The notes below the pieces were generated by a model. The model was not told where the DNA came from and did no database searches. It saw nothing but the letters and a program-made list of their open reading frames with translations. Shown piece after piece: positions 1 through 11,163 of a stretch of 64,000 nt of DNA. Origin of the DNA: Pogonophryne albipinna (Eukaryota > Chordata > Actinopteri > Perciformes > Artedidraconidae); assembly GCA_028583405.1 (NCBI GenBank), contig CM053252.1, positions 41,193,697 to 41,257,696 of the forward strand. The letters are read 5' to 3'. Made by a program: the position numbers and the translations under genes. Position 1 is the first letter of the stretch. The number at the start of each line of letters is the position of its first letter.

Positions 1-1041
1 CTTCTTTAAGAGCCTCCTCTGTCCTCCACTTGTTAACTGTATTAATGGCACCTGTTTGAACTTGTTATCAGTATAAAAGACACCTGTCCACAACCTCAAA
101 CAGTCACACTCCAAACTCCACTATGGCCAAGACCAAAGAGCTGTCAAAGGACACCAGAAACAAAATTGTAGACCTGCACCAGGCTGGGAAGACTGAATCT
201 GCAATAGGTAAGCAGCTTGGTGTGAAGAAATCAACTGTGGGAGCAATTATTAGACAATGGAAGACATACAAGACCACTGATAATCTCCCTCGATCTGGGG
301 CTCCACGCAAGATCTCACCCCGTGGGGTCAAAATGATCAGGACCTAGTCAATGACCTGCAGAGAGCTGGGACCAAAGTAACAAAGGCTACCATCAGTAAC
401 ACACTACGCCGCCAGGGACTCAAATCCTGCAGTGCCAGACGTGTCCCCCTGCTTAAGCCAATACATGTCCAGGCCCGTCTGAAGTTTGCTAGAGAGCATT
501 TAGATGATCCAGAAGAGGATTGGGAGAATGTCATATGGTCAGATGAAACCAAAATAGAACTTTTTGGTAAAAACTCAACTAGACGTGTTTGGAGGAGAAA
601 GAATGCTGAGTTGCATCCAAAGAACACCATACCTACTGTGAAACATGGGGGTGGAAACATCATGCTTTGGTGCTTTTTTTCTGCAAAGGGACCAGGACGA
701 CTGATCCGTGTAAAGGAAAGAATGAATGGGGCCATGTATCATGAGATTTTGAGTGACAACCTCCTTCCATCAGCAAGGGCATTGAAGATGAAACGTGGCT
801 GGGTCTTTCAGCATGACAATGATCCCAAACACACCGCCCGGGCAACGAAGGAGTGGCTTCGTAAGAAGCATTTCAAGGTCCATGTGATTTCAAGGTCCAT
901 TTGATTTTCTGGATTTTCTTTTCTCATTTTTTCTCTCATAGTTGAGGTATACCTAGGATGAAAATTACAGGCCTCTCTCATCTTTGTAAGTGGGAGAACT
1001 TGCACAATTGGTGGCTGACTAAATACTTTTTTGCCCCACTG
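1..1041 (+). mobile_element. Tc1/mariner-like transposon, 5' end outside window, internally deleted
   Basis: The right end reads ...TTTTTGCCCCACTG followed by TA at 1042-1043, the usual Tc1-type terminus and TA target. Bases 1-122 resemble the untranslated leader of fish Tc1 elements, and a transposase start codon lies at 123. The left terminal repeat is cut off by the window edge. The body is shorter than a full ~1.6-kb element because the last third of the transposase is missing. It is a dead copy in the intron upstream of the first visible exchanger exon. Confidence 0.9.
123..904 (+). pseudogene. Tc1-like transposase, broken
   Basis: The ATG at 123 opens a Tc1 transposase N-terminus with paired helix-turn-helix DNA-binding segments ([18 protein letters not shown]...). 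The frame stops at 347 where a short deletion removes part of the second DNA-binding segment. Transposase similarity resumes in another frame from about 347 to 890. It shows the first catalytic Asp in WSDETK (near 540) and the second in HDNDPKHTA (near 815-830). After KKHFKV, near 880, the sequence jumps to 3' terminal sequence, so the third catalytic residue (the Glu of NPIENLW in this family) and the C-terminus are deleted. It cannot encode an active enzyme. Confidence 0.9.
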
Positions 1042-1248
1042 TATATATATTTCTTTATAAAATCTCAGTATTCACTTCATTCACTCTGGTGTTCGACTTC
1101 ATTTATTACCCATCCTTTAAGAACCTGGAATACTGGTCCAGTTTTCACACACCTGACAGACTGGTTACAAGTACATCTGATTTTATTACATTGTGAGTTA
1201 TGATTAAAAGTTATTAAATTAAATGTATGTATGTTTGCTGCTGTGTAG

Positions 1249-1379
1249 GCGGTCTGGGAGAGAATACCTTCTATGTGGACTACAAGACAGAGGACGGTTC
1301 AGCCAACGCTGGCTCGGATTACGAGTACAACGAGGGAACTCTGGTGTTCAAACCTGGAGAGACGCGCAGAGAGATCAAG
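1249..1379 (+). CDS. slc8a2: Na+/Ca2+ exchanger exon: middle of Calx-beta domain 1
   Basis: The exon lies between an acceptor (…CTGCTGTGTAG) and a donor (AAG|GTGAG). The first two bases complete a codon begun in the preceding exon, which is not in the window, and the exon ends in phase 0. It encodes about 43 residues including FYVDYKTEDGSANAGSDYEY and FKPGETRREIK. This is the TEDG...AGSDYE...FKPGE block of CBD1, the high-affinity cytosolic Ca2+ sensor of NCX exchangers. The next visible exon continues it directly with VGIIDDD. Naming as SLC8A2 rests mainly on the later exons (RWLKRGIS, then ALLLSQ). In mammals this region lies inside one large exon as I recall it, so the separate exon is notable. 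Confidence 0.88.
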
Positions 1380-3979
1380 GTGAGAGGAGAGAAGGGAGGG
1401 AGAGGCAGATATTAACACCTGACACTGCCTGTGCTTTAGGAGGTGGAGCGAGTTGTCCACCAACCAGAAGATAAATCCCGGCTCCTCTGCACGTGTGTTT
1501 TTTAACCTCAAGTCCTCCCAAAGGGACAACCATAGGAATAGGACGTTTAATGAACTCAGAGGCAACAGATATTTTAAGAGGGGAGTGTTACATAACTATT
1601 GAGTCTTTTCAATTTGATAACTTGAATAAATAATTCCACCAGACTCATTAATTAAAGTACTTATATAAATTCAATTATATAATTGATCCATATTTATTTT
1701 CTCTCTGTTTTGCTCTGTCGTTGTAAATCCTGTTCAGCGTGTCACTAAGGACTCTTAACAGCCTACTGTAGGACTTATTCATGACTGGTTTGACTTTAAA
1801 CTGGCAATAAGAGAGACCGCATTATTCACAAATTCATTTAAGTCGTTATGGAGATGAGATTAAACTTTATTGATCCCTTTGCGGAAACAAAAAAAGAAAT
1901 CTTACATAAACATTATGAAACAGGATATCTGCCATCCCCAAAACTCTGAGCTCAGCTATTCATCGTTGAGAGATTGGAGATATAAGATGATATATTTTAC
2001 CTCTGAATAAGAAGTGTTTGAGAGACTGCTCTGCCTCTCAAACACAACAACTGGATTAACACACAATGAGTTGCCAGCTGAGCAAACATGATGCAGGAGG
2101 ACTGAGACGCTTTTACATTATGCATAAAAATGCTTCAGATTTCTGAGAAACTGCAGGGTGGCTGTGGAGAGATTGGAGGAGATCGGAGAGGGGGGGGCGG
2201 GGATTACTAATGAGAGTCCCAGCAGGAGAGACAGCCTGAGGCTGAGGAGAGAGAAGTGTGGGGATAGAAGAGGACAGAGAATACTGCTGGTACTAATCCA
2301 GCTAATCTTATGTTAGCTAGTGATTTACTGTATGAACCAGAAAGACCCGTAGGTATGAAACACAGCAGGAAGCTCGTCATGTTGTGTTGACCTTAAGCAC
2401 TTACAACGTGTAAAATAATCAGAGGAAAAAAACATTCTCTTTTTATATCACACGTACATTTACCCAAGTACTACATACTGTACACATTTGAGATACTTGT
2501 AATTACTTGAGTCTGTTCTTCTCTTGCTTCTTTAAACCTCTACTCCACTACATGTGTCTGACAGTTATTATTACACATATGAAGTTCAAAGCACAAAAAT
2601 CATAATTACATGTTTTCACCTCAACCAACGACAACAGTAACATCTATTATTGTTTCACATTAATGAATGATCAATTAAAATCAAATATTATTGCACATTT
2701 TCCCGATTACTTACATAAGGTATCTGTTTGCATATAAAGTGTCCTTGAGCACTGGGTAAAGTGCTATATAAATATGATTTATTATCATTATTAAGTAACA
2801 AGTAAGTTTCAATATAGGCATATTAATTGATATAGTAGTTTCACAATATCAATTACCTTCTCCATGATTACTAAGGTGTTCCTATTGGCTGTTCTACAAA
2901 TGTAGATGCACCTGAGCAGCCTGACACAACAGTGGAATATCCTGCAGGAAAATGTGATCTTGCAACCTTGGCAACAACCACTGACACTGCAAAGCACCCG
3001 AAAAAATCACAATGTCCATTCAATAAAAAAATTTAAAAGTCTAACAATCGGCGAAGCATTTCAGAGATGGAGAGAAACATTTTCTAATAGGTAAACCTTC
3101 TGATTAACTTCGTTTTTGAATACGTCAAAGTCACGCAATTTCTGCTAGCCTTTCAAAAGTGAAGGAATTGAGGAATCAAATTGAAATGTAGCCAAATGTA
3201 ATCAAAGCCATCTTGTCCATAGTCACGACTGATGTCTTGAATGAAAAGCATATGATTGCAGGAGGAAGAGACACGGTGAGCCGGGGATGCTCCGCTCAGA
3301 TTCAAAGATGAAAAGCAGTGTGAAGGCCGGGTGAGGAGAGTGATGCAAGAGCCTGAGAGCCACATTAAAGAAGCATGGGGGTGGCTGGACTAGAAAAACA
3401 CACACTTAAAATTGGCTCATCTCCCGTGTGGGAATAGATAGCGAAACACTTAGTGGGTACATTAAAAAGGTCAGTGTCATCTATTTCAACAGCATTCCAG
3501 TGGGTTTCATCGATCAGTGTCAGAAATAAGCAGCGGGGAAACCAATTAAACTTGAATGTCTCACTCAGTTCCACTGTGTGACTCCTCTGCTGATTAGACC
3601 TGAGACATGGGGAGACAGACCCAATTAAAGGTCTTGTTGTCAGCACTCTTTGTTGTAGCCAGTCAAAATCATTATTATATAAAACCAAAGAGAGACAACC
3701 ATTCACAGAGTTACAGAACAAATCTAAATCTAATTGGAAACACAGTGAAGAGATGGAAGTGCTGCAAGATCAGAACAGGGCTGCCAGTTAAACGTGTGAA
3801 AACATTGATGCAAATGGTAATCCATTATTTCCTTCAGCCAACACCTCTGTATACTGAAACTACAGGACTCTCAAAGGTGCATTTATTCTGTTTATCATTA
3901 TGAAACACAACTACCTCATTATGTTAAAGCAACAAAACTACTTGGTTAGGTTTAGGAAAAGTTTTGGGTTAAAGTAAGT
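1380..3979 (+). other. Intron: no gene; scattered repeat tails
   Basis: This is the first part of the 14-kb intron between the two CBD1 exons. It is AT-rich with no convincing coding sequence. Around 1855-1890 a TTTATTGATCCC-type string resembles the 3' tail of fish LINE or SINE repeats. At about 2735-2795 the string GAGCACTGGGTAAAGTGCTA, followed by a TATAAATATGATTTATTATTATT-like run, resembles another common fish repeat tail. I see nothing else definable. Confidence 0.5.
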
Positions 3980-4430
3980 TCAATCAGGAGAGACGTGATG
4001 TATGAGTACATGTTTATTATCGGGACACATGACATGCGGGAATAGTGATTGACGTATTACAACAAGTAACTGTAATGATATTTTGGCGATTAGGCCCCGG
4101 GTTTGCAGGATGATCATTCAGGAGGGAAAGAACCGCTCTGATGAACCCCCCGGGGTCTAGACACTGGTGGTGGTGAAAGTAGTTCGGTCCGATCTGAAGG
4201 GAGAAGGTTTAGCTTGGCCCTGTATTTAGGAGACAGGAGGCGAAGGGGTGGAGGGGGGTTGTGCGTTGACACCTGAAATGACAACTGACAGGAAGGGGAG
4301 AGCAGATTTAAAGGGGTTAGCAGGTGCGATGATTGGCTAGCCGGGGCGTAATGCCCCTGATCACTTATTGAGATAACGTGTGACGCCCGATGATGTTGTC
4401 TTCCTGATTGAACTTACGCTGAGCTACATT
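3980..4430 (+). mobile_element. Helentron-like non-autonomous unit, short form (locus A, unit 1)
   Basis: The unit begins TCAATCAGGAGAGACGTGAT and ends GATTGAACTTACGCTGAGCT followed by ACATT. The 5' terminal TCAATCAGGA has its complement (TTCCTGATTGA) about 20 bases in from the 3' end, so the inverted termini are asymmetric. A GGGGC...GCCCC hairpin (CCGGGGCGTAATGCCCCTG) lies near the 3' end. The flanks fit insertion between two T residues. Asymmetric inverted ends, T|T insertion and a 3' hairpin are the published hallmarks of Helentron (Helitron2-type) rolling-circle elements. No Rep or helicase coding sequence is present. Family assignment is inference. Confidence 0.6.
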
Positions 4431-4756
4431 TCAATCAGGAGAGACGTGATGTATGAGTACATGTTTATTATCCGGACACATGACATGCGGGAATAGTGAT
4501 TGACGTATTACAACAAGTAACTGTAATGATATTTTGGCGATTAAGCCCCGGGTTTGCAGGATGATCATTCAGGAGGGAAAGAACTGCTCTGATGAACCCC
4601 CAAAAGAAGTGAAGTATGAAGTACGGAGCTGTGAGCAATTCTTACCTTGCGGCTGGCTGCGGAGATCTATGGATGAAATGAGAGATTAACATGGGGACGT
4701 GATGAGCGCCGGAATCGCTTCCGGGCTGCGGGGTTAGACATGCGCGGGCCCACTGG

Positions 4757-4960
4757 CCGCAACCTGCACTGCAGGGTTAACATGACGCAGACCCACTGGC
4801 CGCAACCTGCACCCGCAGGGTTAAACCTAAGCGCGGACCTGTGTCCGCAACCTGCACCCGCAGGGTTAAACCTAAGCGCGGACCTGTGTCCGCAACCTGC
4901 ACCCGCAGGGTTAAACATAACGCGGACCCACGTCCGCAACCTGCACTTGCAGGATTAGCG
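4757..4960 (+). repeat. 45-bp minisatellite inside the Helentron-like unit
   Basis: There are about four to five tandem copies of a ~45-bp unit with the core CGCAACCTGCACCCGCAGGG followed by TTAAACCTAAGCGCGGACC. Each unit contains CCTGC-N4-GCAGG, able to form a small stem. The same unit, expanded and more divergent, is at 28680-28866 and 30213-30900. Internal minisatellites are common in Helentron-type elements. Confidence 0.8.
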
Positions 4961-5165
4961 TACGCAGATCCGGAGTCATAGCCTGACAGTTACGAGAACA
5001 GTAGACACGTATACATGCTGACGTGTTACCACCACCAGTTATAGGCATAATTACCATATTTTAGTGTTTGAGGGACCTTGGATAGCCAGCACGGCACTGA
5101 TGTCCGGGCGGATGTAGGATGTGAAGGCAGAGGAGGACCATCGTCCGCGTTGTTGCAGGGATGAG

Positions 5166-5884
5166 GATTTCATTTCATTTCAAACCTTTATTTAACGAGA
5201 TTGGTCCCATTGAGATCATAGATCTCTTTTTCAAGGGAGACCTGCAGCATATAGGTTCCACATGAAACATAAAACAATAAAGGACATCATACATTATATT
5301 TACAGGATACATTAACCTAGTTATAGACATTTACAAGTGCCCATAGTATCAACAAGCATTTCATTTAGCCTAGCTTTAAAAACATGCAGAGGAATGAGAT
5401 TGCTCAGTTTCAATTCTTGCTGAAGATTGTTCAAGTAAGTGGAGCTGCGCACATAAAAGCTGTCTTACCTAAGACAGTCCTTGCTCTTGGCACATCTAAC
5501 AATACTACATCATGCGATCTCAGACAATAGCTGCTTGCAACTCTCTGTGTTATCAGAGAGCAGATATAATACGGGAGTTTACCCAACAAAGCTTTATAAA
5601 TAAACGTGTACCAATGACTGAGCCTCTTTACAGTAAGTGATGCAAACCTGCCTTGGCATACAGGGTACAGTGATGAGTAAGTGCTTACAATTTGTGACAA
5701 ATCTCAGTGCGCTGTGATAGGCGGCATCTAACTTGTTCAGGCGATAGGCAGGTGCATTCATATAGATCAAATCATCATAGTCCAGCACAGGTAAAAAGGT
5801 CACAGTGACTAGCCTTTTCCTGGCCTCGAGCGAGAAACAGGACTTGTTTCTGGAAAAGAAACCTAGTCTAACCCTCAGCTTGGA
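5166..5884 (-). mobile_element. 5'-truncated Rex1/CR1-type LINE fragment
   Basis: The minus strand carries the last part of a LINE reverse-transcriptase ORF (TFLPVLDYDDLIYMNA..., LDAAYHSALRFVTNC, then ALLGKLPYYICSLI) and a 3' tail ending in TGAAATGAAAT. The same protein and tail occur in the LINE at 42294-48173. A GGATGAG duplication flanks it (5159-5165 and 5885-5891). The empty site is seen in the related unit near 31060, where GGGATGAGGGAGAAATGCC is uninterrupted. Frameshifts break the ORF. Confidence 0.85.
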
Positions 5885-7929
5885 GGATGAGACGCCTTGA
5901 TTAGCAGCGGCGGTAGCTGCGCCTATCCTGAACGAATGCCCCGAGATAATTGGGGTGATAAGCCGGATCTAGTGAGAACTTGCTTAAGTAATGTGATGAG
6001 GGACGCTAGTGTTAGATCCAGAGAGTGTGATAATAAATGTGTAAGCGATAGTGGAATCTGAGCGGCCGCTATGCGGATGATCTCATGCAGATATTCCCCC
6101 CAAAAACGGAGGATGTGCAATGCACGTCTTTAAGGGACGGGGAAACCGCGGTCGTCGTGAGGCCGGCGGATGCCACGTCCAGAACGGGAGATGATGGCGT
6201 GCCGAAGATTATCCGCCTGCAAAGTACGGTTTCCCGGTGAGGAAGAGCAATTGTCGTTGGAGATGTTTGCTGTATACGTCTTGACGTTTATGTGGCTGCA
6301 CGCAGTTGGTTAGAGGAACATTAATACCATGAGCTTGATGTGATGTCTAGGCACTCCGGGTGTGTGACTGGGCCTATAGTTCCTCATGATTAGGCGCGCT
6401 GTGCTCCTGGAGGAGTCTCTTCTTGTTTCTTCTTCTCTCTTCTTCTCTTTTCCCAGTTGAGCGGGGTTATAGATTAGTGTCAATAAATCGTACAATTAAT
6501 ATTGGGAGTGAATTCCTAATTTATTTAGTATCTGGTCGTGTCATGAACAGGAATGTGCAGAGACTTGGTCATTGAGGAAAAGAAGCCCTACGAAACACCA
6601 TTAATTTCAGGTAACACTGTGATGAAGCTTGAAATTGCGTTAGTTACTGAGCATTGTAATGGGTAGTAATACCCGGACTGCATTAGCAATGCATTACGAT
6701 CTTCGTACGCAAAGAAATACGTTACTGAAACTCCATACTGTAACACGTTACGCCCAACACTGCCTGAAACTCACCTTAACCCTGAACTAAAGGTAGCAAT
6801 GCATAGTGTTAAACTTCCTGTCGGCTCCCAGACCGTAGTCGAGGAAACGGGGGGGATGACTCTCTGTCGTCTCCCAGGCAGCAGCAACGCTTCGGGTTCA
6901 ATAACCCATTTATCGGAAAGACTGAAGAGAGGCGAGCTCTTCTTGGGAGTCGTTGCATTTATTTAGCTCTTCTGTTTCGGAAGATAGATTCGGAAGATCA
7001 CGGACCTTCCTTCTGCTGCCTCGTTTAGTTCTAGAAAACATATATCCCGCTCGCTCGCTCTACCACACCCACGCGCATGTGCACGCGCCACACCCCTCTC
7101 TTAAAGGGGTAGCGATCTCACGCTGCATGACCCAATGTCATAACAATATAACGAAACATCTCGTGAATTTGTTGCAACTGCCTTTGCCAGCGCTACCCTG
7201 ACGCCTGTTTAAAGTGAGCGCAGGAGGGAGTAGCTTCAATGGGATGTAGCTTAAGCCCTGCCTGCCTGCAGGAGGGGTTGTGGTTGAAGCCAGAATGGGT
7301 AAAACTCCGCATGCGATGAGGAGGACCCGTTCCGCGTGAAGCCGGAAGCGCCGCATTAGGCGGCCCTGATGCCAGTGATGCCTTCTCGAGAGACTGAAGG
7401 CGTGCGTCAGTTGTTTGCGGAAGTAGCCATTCCCATTAAGCCGGAGGAACTTCCATGGAGCCCGATTTCCTTGTCTTTTCCTCCCGCGTCCGGGTTGCGT
7501 GGCGGCCGGCTGGAACCGCTACCCGACTGGGGAACGCCGCCTGTAGCTTAATCCGCAAGACTGCGGAGCTGATGAATAATGCCTGGAGCTGGGACGAAGC
7601 CCTGCTGCTGCTTGTGCGTTGACACCTGAAATGACAACTGACAGGAAGGGGAGAGCAGATTTAAAGGCGTTAGCAGGTGCGATGATTGGCTAGCCGGGGC
7701 GTAATGCCCCTGATCACTTATTGAGATAACGTGTGACGCCCGATGATGTTGTCTTCCTGATTGAACTTACGCTGAGCTACATTATGGGAAATATTTAGCA
7801 CTTCCAAAGTTCTATTTAACGTTGTCGAACAAAAATACTTGTCTGTAGACAGTAAAACAACTCACTAAGCTTTATGCTAAAAACCAAACTATGGGTTAGG
7901 TTTGGGAAAAGTGTTTGTTGTTGAACATA

Positions 7930-8232
7930 TGTTCTTGTTACTGTTTTATCATGCAGTGTTGGAGAGCATCATAAGGTATGGTATCACTGCCTTTTATGGT
8001 AACTTGACAGTGCAGTCGAAGTCACAGATCGCTCGCCTGGTACAGACTGCTATGAAAATGATGGGGGTAAAAAAACATCCATCTCTCCAAAACATATATG
8101 AGCAGTTCATTATTAGACAGGCACAACAAATTGTGTCTGATCCCACCCACATACTCCACCCAGAATTCCAGCTCCTACCGTCTGGTAGAAGATTCAGGGT
8201 TCCCAAGATCAGGCTGAACCACTGTCAGCAGG
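7930..8232 (+). pseudogene. LINE reverse-transcriptase C-terminal fragment
   Basis: The translation includes FYHAVLESIIRYGITAFYGN, KMMGVKKHPSLQNIYEQF and LLPSGRRFRVPKIRLN. This is the C-terminal region of a fish non-LTR retrotransposon ORF2 (the usual pattern is HADPTH...LLPSGRR..VP). Only about 95 residues survive, with no 5' part and no 3' tail attached. It is a dead fragment. Confidence 0.8.
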
Positions 8233-9800
8233 GGTTAAATTGGGCCGGGGCTGTCCGGGGCTCAGCCCCGGCACATAGAACGATGCTCTGACTTCATCAG
8301 CCTCGCACATTTGTCATATGTTTACAAAAAACGATATATTTGTTAAAACTTTTCTCGTTCTTAATATAGACTATATTTAGGGTCGATATGTGTTGACTTT
8401 ACTTTAAAATAGCAGATCTCTGTGACCGGATATAGTTTGGCTTAGTGAACGTGTGCCTGCTCCGATCACGAGCTGCAGCACCGCCCGGACTTAGCTGCGG
8501 CTCCTCCGTGCAGAGAGTCTGCGGCGGTGTGTGAGTGTGTGTGTCCAAAGAGTCTGCAGCGGTGCCGCCAAACCCCCCGATCCGTCTTGTAACACGGAGC
8601 CCGTTTCTTAAACCATGCTAAATGTATGTGTGTGCATAAAGCTGAGTTATGATCGGTCATAATTAAATAGTTTACAGTGAGATTTACTCACATACTTTTC
8701 ACCATACTTGCGCAACTGAAATTTGAACTGAGATTTCCACACAAATGATCTTTAGCAAGTGTGCAGAGCAATGTTGATTTAAAATAGCAATTTGAAGGTT
8801 GGATATTTTAAAAAAAATGTTGTGTATATATTAATAATTTAAGATGTAAATTAACTTATTTGTAGTACTTTTTCTTTTTACTGTGTCATTTGGTGGCATC
8901 AATGTGTGCATTTGATACAGATAATGGAGCAGAACTTTAGAGCCTCATATACAGTATAGCCCTTAAGGTCCAATAATGAGATCCCAACCCCCCTCGCACC
9001 TCCAAACAGAGCCCCCCCACAATTATCTGCCGCGGCCCGGGGCAGATAATTGGACTTGCTTTTTACAGCGCCACGGCTTCCACAGATGAAATATTTGTAT
9101 ATATTTATTGTCAAGCATTTCATTTATTCATTGCTATCGGGATGTTAAGAGCATTCCATGGAATATAACAAAAAGTGTTTCTGAAGTGAATTACCTACCC
9201 TACCTTTAATACTGCATACTGTATGACGTAGTATGTGATGACTTTGAAACACCAAGAAATAGCAAGAAAAATATGAATGAATACTTTAGAACCTAGCTGA
9301 TGCAAAATAAACAATATAACATCAATTAAATATTATTACGCATTCATTTATTTTCATTGAAATTTCATCAGTCTGTTAATTTATATTGACTAATTTAATC
9401 AATTCACCTATAAAGTAATAAAAAACAAAAAACATTTGATTTAAGTTTATTAAATCTTTGCAGAGTCCGAGACTACACAATAAAAAGCAGCTGAAGCAGG
9501 AAATACTCATATTTCAGAAGTTTAAGTGTGACGCTTTTGTTTCACAAATATGGGACATTTCAACAATCAGTCCATTCTCAATTTTTTTCAAATGTTCTGC
9601 TGATGGTCATATAATCAGTGAACTACTTATTGTTTCAGCATTATATCTGAGAGTAAGGGGACTTCAGGCTGATAATCACGTTTTATTCTCCTCTCTGGTT
9701 GAAATCTCAGGGTCCTATCCCCTATGTAGTTTTTGCTGCTGCCCCATGGCCAACACATCTATTATTGCAGGTTTAAGAAACAACCCCCATTCTCCAGCTT
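8233..9800. other. Intron: GC-rich hairpins, otherwise unassigned
   Basis: Two strong inverted repeats stand out. GCCGGGGCTG/CAGCCCCGGC sits at 8244-8253 and 8263-8272. CAATTATCTGCC/GGCAGATAATTG sits at 9020-9031 and 9041-9052. They could mark the ends of one ~0.8-kb element (about 8235-9052), but I see no matching terminal repeat or target duplication. The rest, 9053-9800, is AT-rich with no gene seen. Confidence 0.4.
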
Positions 9801-10049
9801 AATAGAGTGGTGCACTGACGATGTATTTTTGTAGGCCGACCCTCAAGTTAACATTGCAAGGGCTCCCTCGACAAAGAGCAATGGGATGTTTCCATTCTAT
9901 TTGGGAATATTGCAAAAAAATGGAGGATATTGTCCTCATATTAATAACACTTTATGATTTCTGAAGCGCAAATACAATTACCAGAAGTAAAAGGCTAATT
10001 ATATCCTGGAAATGAACTACATCACTTCATAGGATTTAGGATTACAAAG

Positions 10050-10920
10050 ACCCCCATCACCCCAGCCACAAATTGTTCTGTCTGCTGCCATCTGGCAGGC
10101 GGTACCGCAGCATTCGGACTTAAACCACAAGACTCAGCAACACAGTCTCACTCCCTGATTGCACTCAGAGACAGTTTTATCCCACAGGCCATAAGACTGT
10201 TAAACACCTGAACTTTTGAAACAACATCATAACTGTGAGGGAATCACAATCGCCTGTTGATGTGTATGGGCAACAGGCTGAGTCTGTTATCTCTCTTAAG
10301 GAATGGGAGGCTCCAGCTATCTTGATAAACCAGTTTATGACCGGTCAACTCTCGGTCACGAAATGGTTTACGGTTGTGGGAACGCTGGCTTCGAGGCCAT
10401 TAAGGGTCAGACGCAAGTGATTCAGGGTGCCCAGCTGTTTAGTCTATCTCCCCAAATATGTTGTTTACTCTCTCTGAACTAGTTAAAACGGCTATCGAGA
10501 AAAGCGCTGCAGAATTGATGTGGCAACCCACCCGTGCAGTCAGAACCTCTGGCTGCTGTGACTTGTGATGTGAAATTCTCCGGCCAATACTTGTAATAAA
10601 ACACCAGTGTTTGACATCAAAGCTCCAACTCTCCTCGTGTCTCTCTGAGTCCTGACTCTCCATTGCTGCAGAAGTCTCCCTTACAATAACATTAATCTGG
10701 CTGTTATTTAGGAATTATTTATCTAATATATCATTCCAATCACTTGCACTATTTCACTCTTTTTCGTTTTGCGTTTACTATTTACTTGCACAATTATTTG
10801 TTCTGTTTATCTGTTTATTGTGTTGCACTGTTGGAGGAGCCTGTGACCTAAGATTTTCATCGTCATAACTACACTGTAGCTATGCATGTATGACTAATAA
10901 AAGCCTTGAAACCTTGAAAC
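10050..10920 (+). mobile_element. LINE 3' fragment, interrupted by a solo LTR
   Basis: Bases 10060-10215 give a degenerate LINE ORF2 C-terminus (CLLPSGRRYRSIRT and similar). After the LTR insertion, 10691-10920 gives a 3' untranslated region ending in AATAAAAGCC then repeated TTGAAACC. Two parts of one insertion are separated by 10234-10685. Related 3' sequence (GCACTGTTGAGGAACCTGCG) is present at about 24350-24470. Confidence 0.65.
10234..10685 (+). mobile_element. Solo LTR, 452 bp, 5-bp target duplication ATAAC
   Basis: The sequence starts TGTGAGGGAATCAC and ends CTCCCTTACA, so it has TG...CA termini. ATAAC flanks both sides (10229-10233 and 10686-10690). A poly(A) signal, AATAAA, lies near 10597, placing the LTR in + orientation with about 90 bases after it. 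No internal region or second LTR is next to it. It fits a solo LTR left by recombination of an LTR retroelement. The family is not determined. Confidence 0.75.
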
Positions 10921-11163
10921 ACATGGCTGCGCATCACCACCGCTAAACTAAAGGCGGCTAATTTTTGGCCACTTATTAGCAACCGCCATTTTCGTGGCAC
11001 ATAGAAGCTTCTGATATTTACCAGTGGGTAACCAACACATATTTCATGCATCTAACCAAAAACACGTTCAAAATACAGTTCACTTTGAGACTGAACCAGA
11101 TGTGGTGAAATGCTAACCCATTTTGTGGTTTCAGGACTCATTCCTGCACCACTCTATTGTTAA

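Larger units (their letters stand above)
4431..7783 (+). mobile_element. Helentron-like non-autonomous unit, long form (locus A, unit 2)
   Basis: This unit follows unit 1 with no spacer: ...GAGCTACATT is directly followed by TCAATCAGGAGAGACG. Its first ~185 bases match the start of unit 1 and its last ~170 bases (from GTGCGTTGACACCTGAAATG) match the end of unit 1. The middle is different: a minisatellite (4757-4960), an inserted LINE fragment (5166-5884), then about 1.9 kb of non-coding sequence shared with 31000-33977. No transposition protein is encoded. The same short-then-long order occurs at 27834-33977. Confidence 0.6.
9801..11158. mobile_element. Element with 14-bp inverted termini (AATAGAGTGGTGCA)
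   Basis: AATAGAGTGGTGCA at 9801-9814 is repeated exactly in inverse as TGCACCACTCTATT at 11145-11158. Inside lie a LINE tail (10050-10920) and a solo LTR inserted in that tail (10234-10685). No transposase is visible, so it is a non-autonomous DNA element of unknown superfamily. No clear target duplication was found. The left interior (AGGCCGACCCTCAAGTTAAC) resembles widespread fish repeat sequence. Confidence 0.55.

Noticed and set aside
3980..4430. Terminal repeats of an LTR retrotransposon
   Set aside because: No TG...CA ends and no fixed-length duplication. The supposed second repeat shares only its two ends with the first, and there is no retroelement coding sequence between. Asymmetric inverted ends fit a Helentron better.
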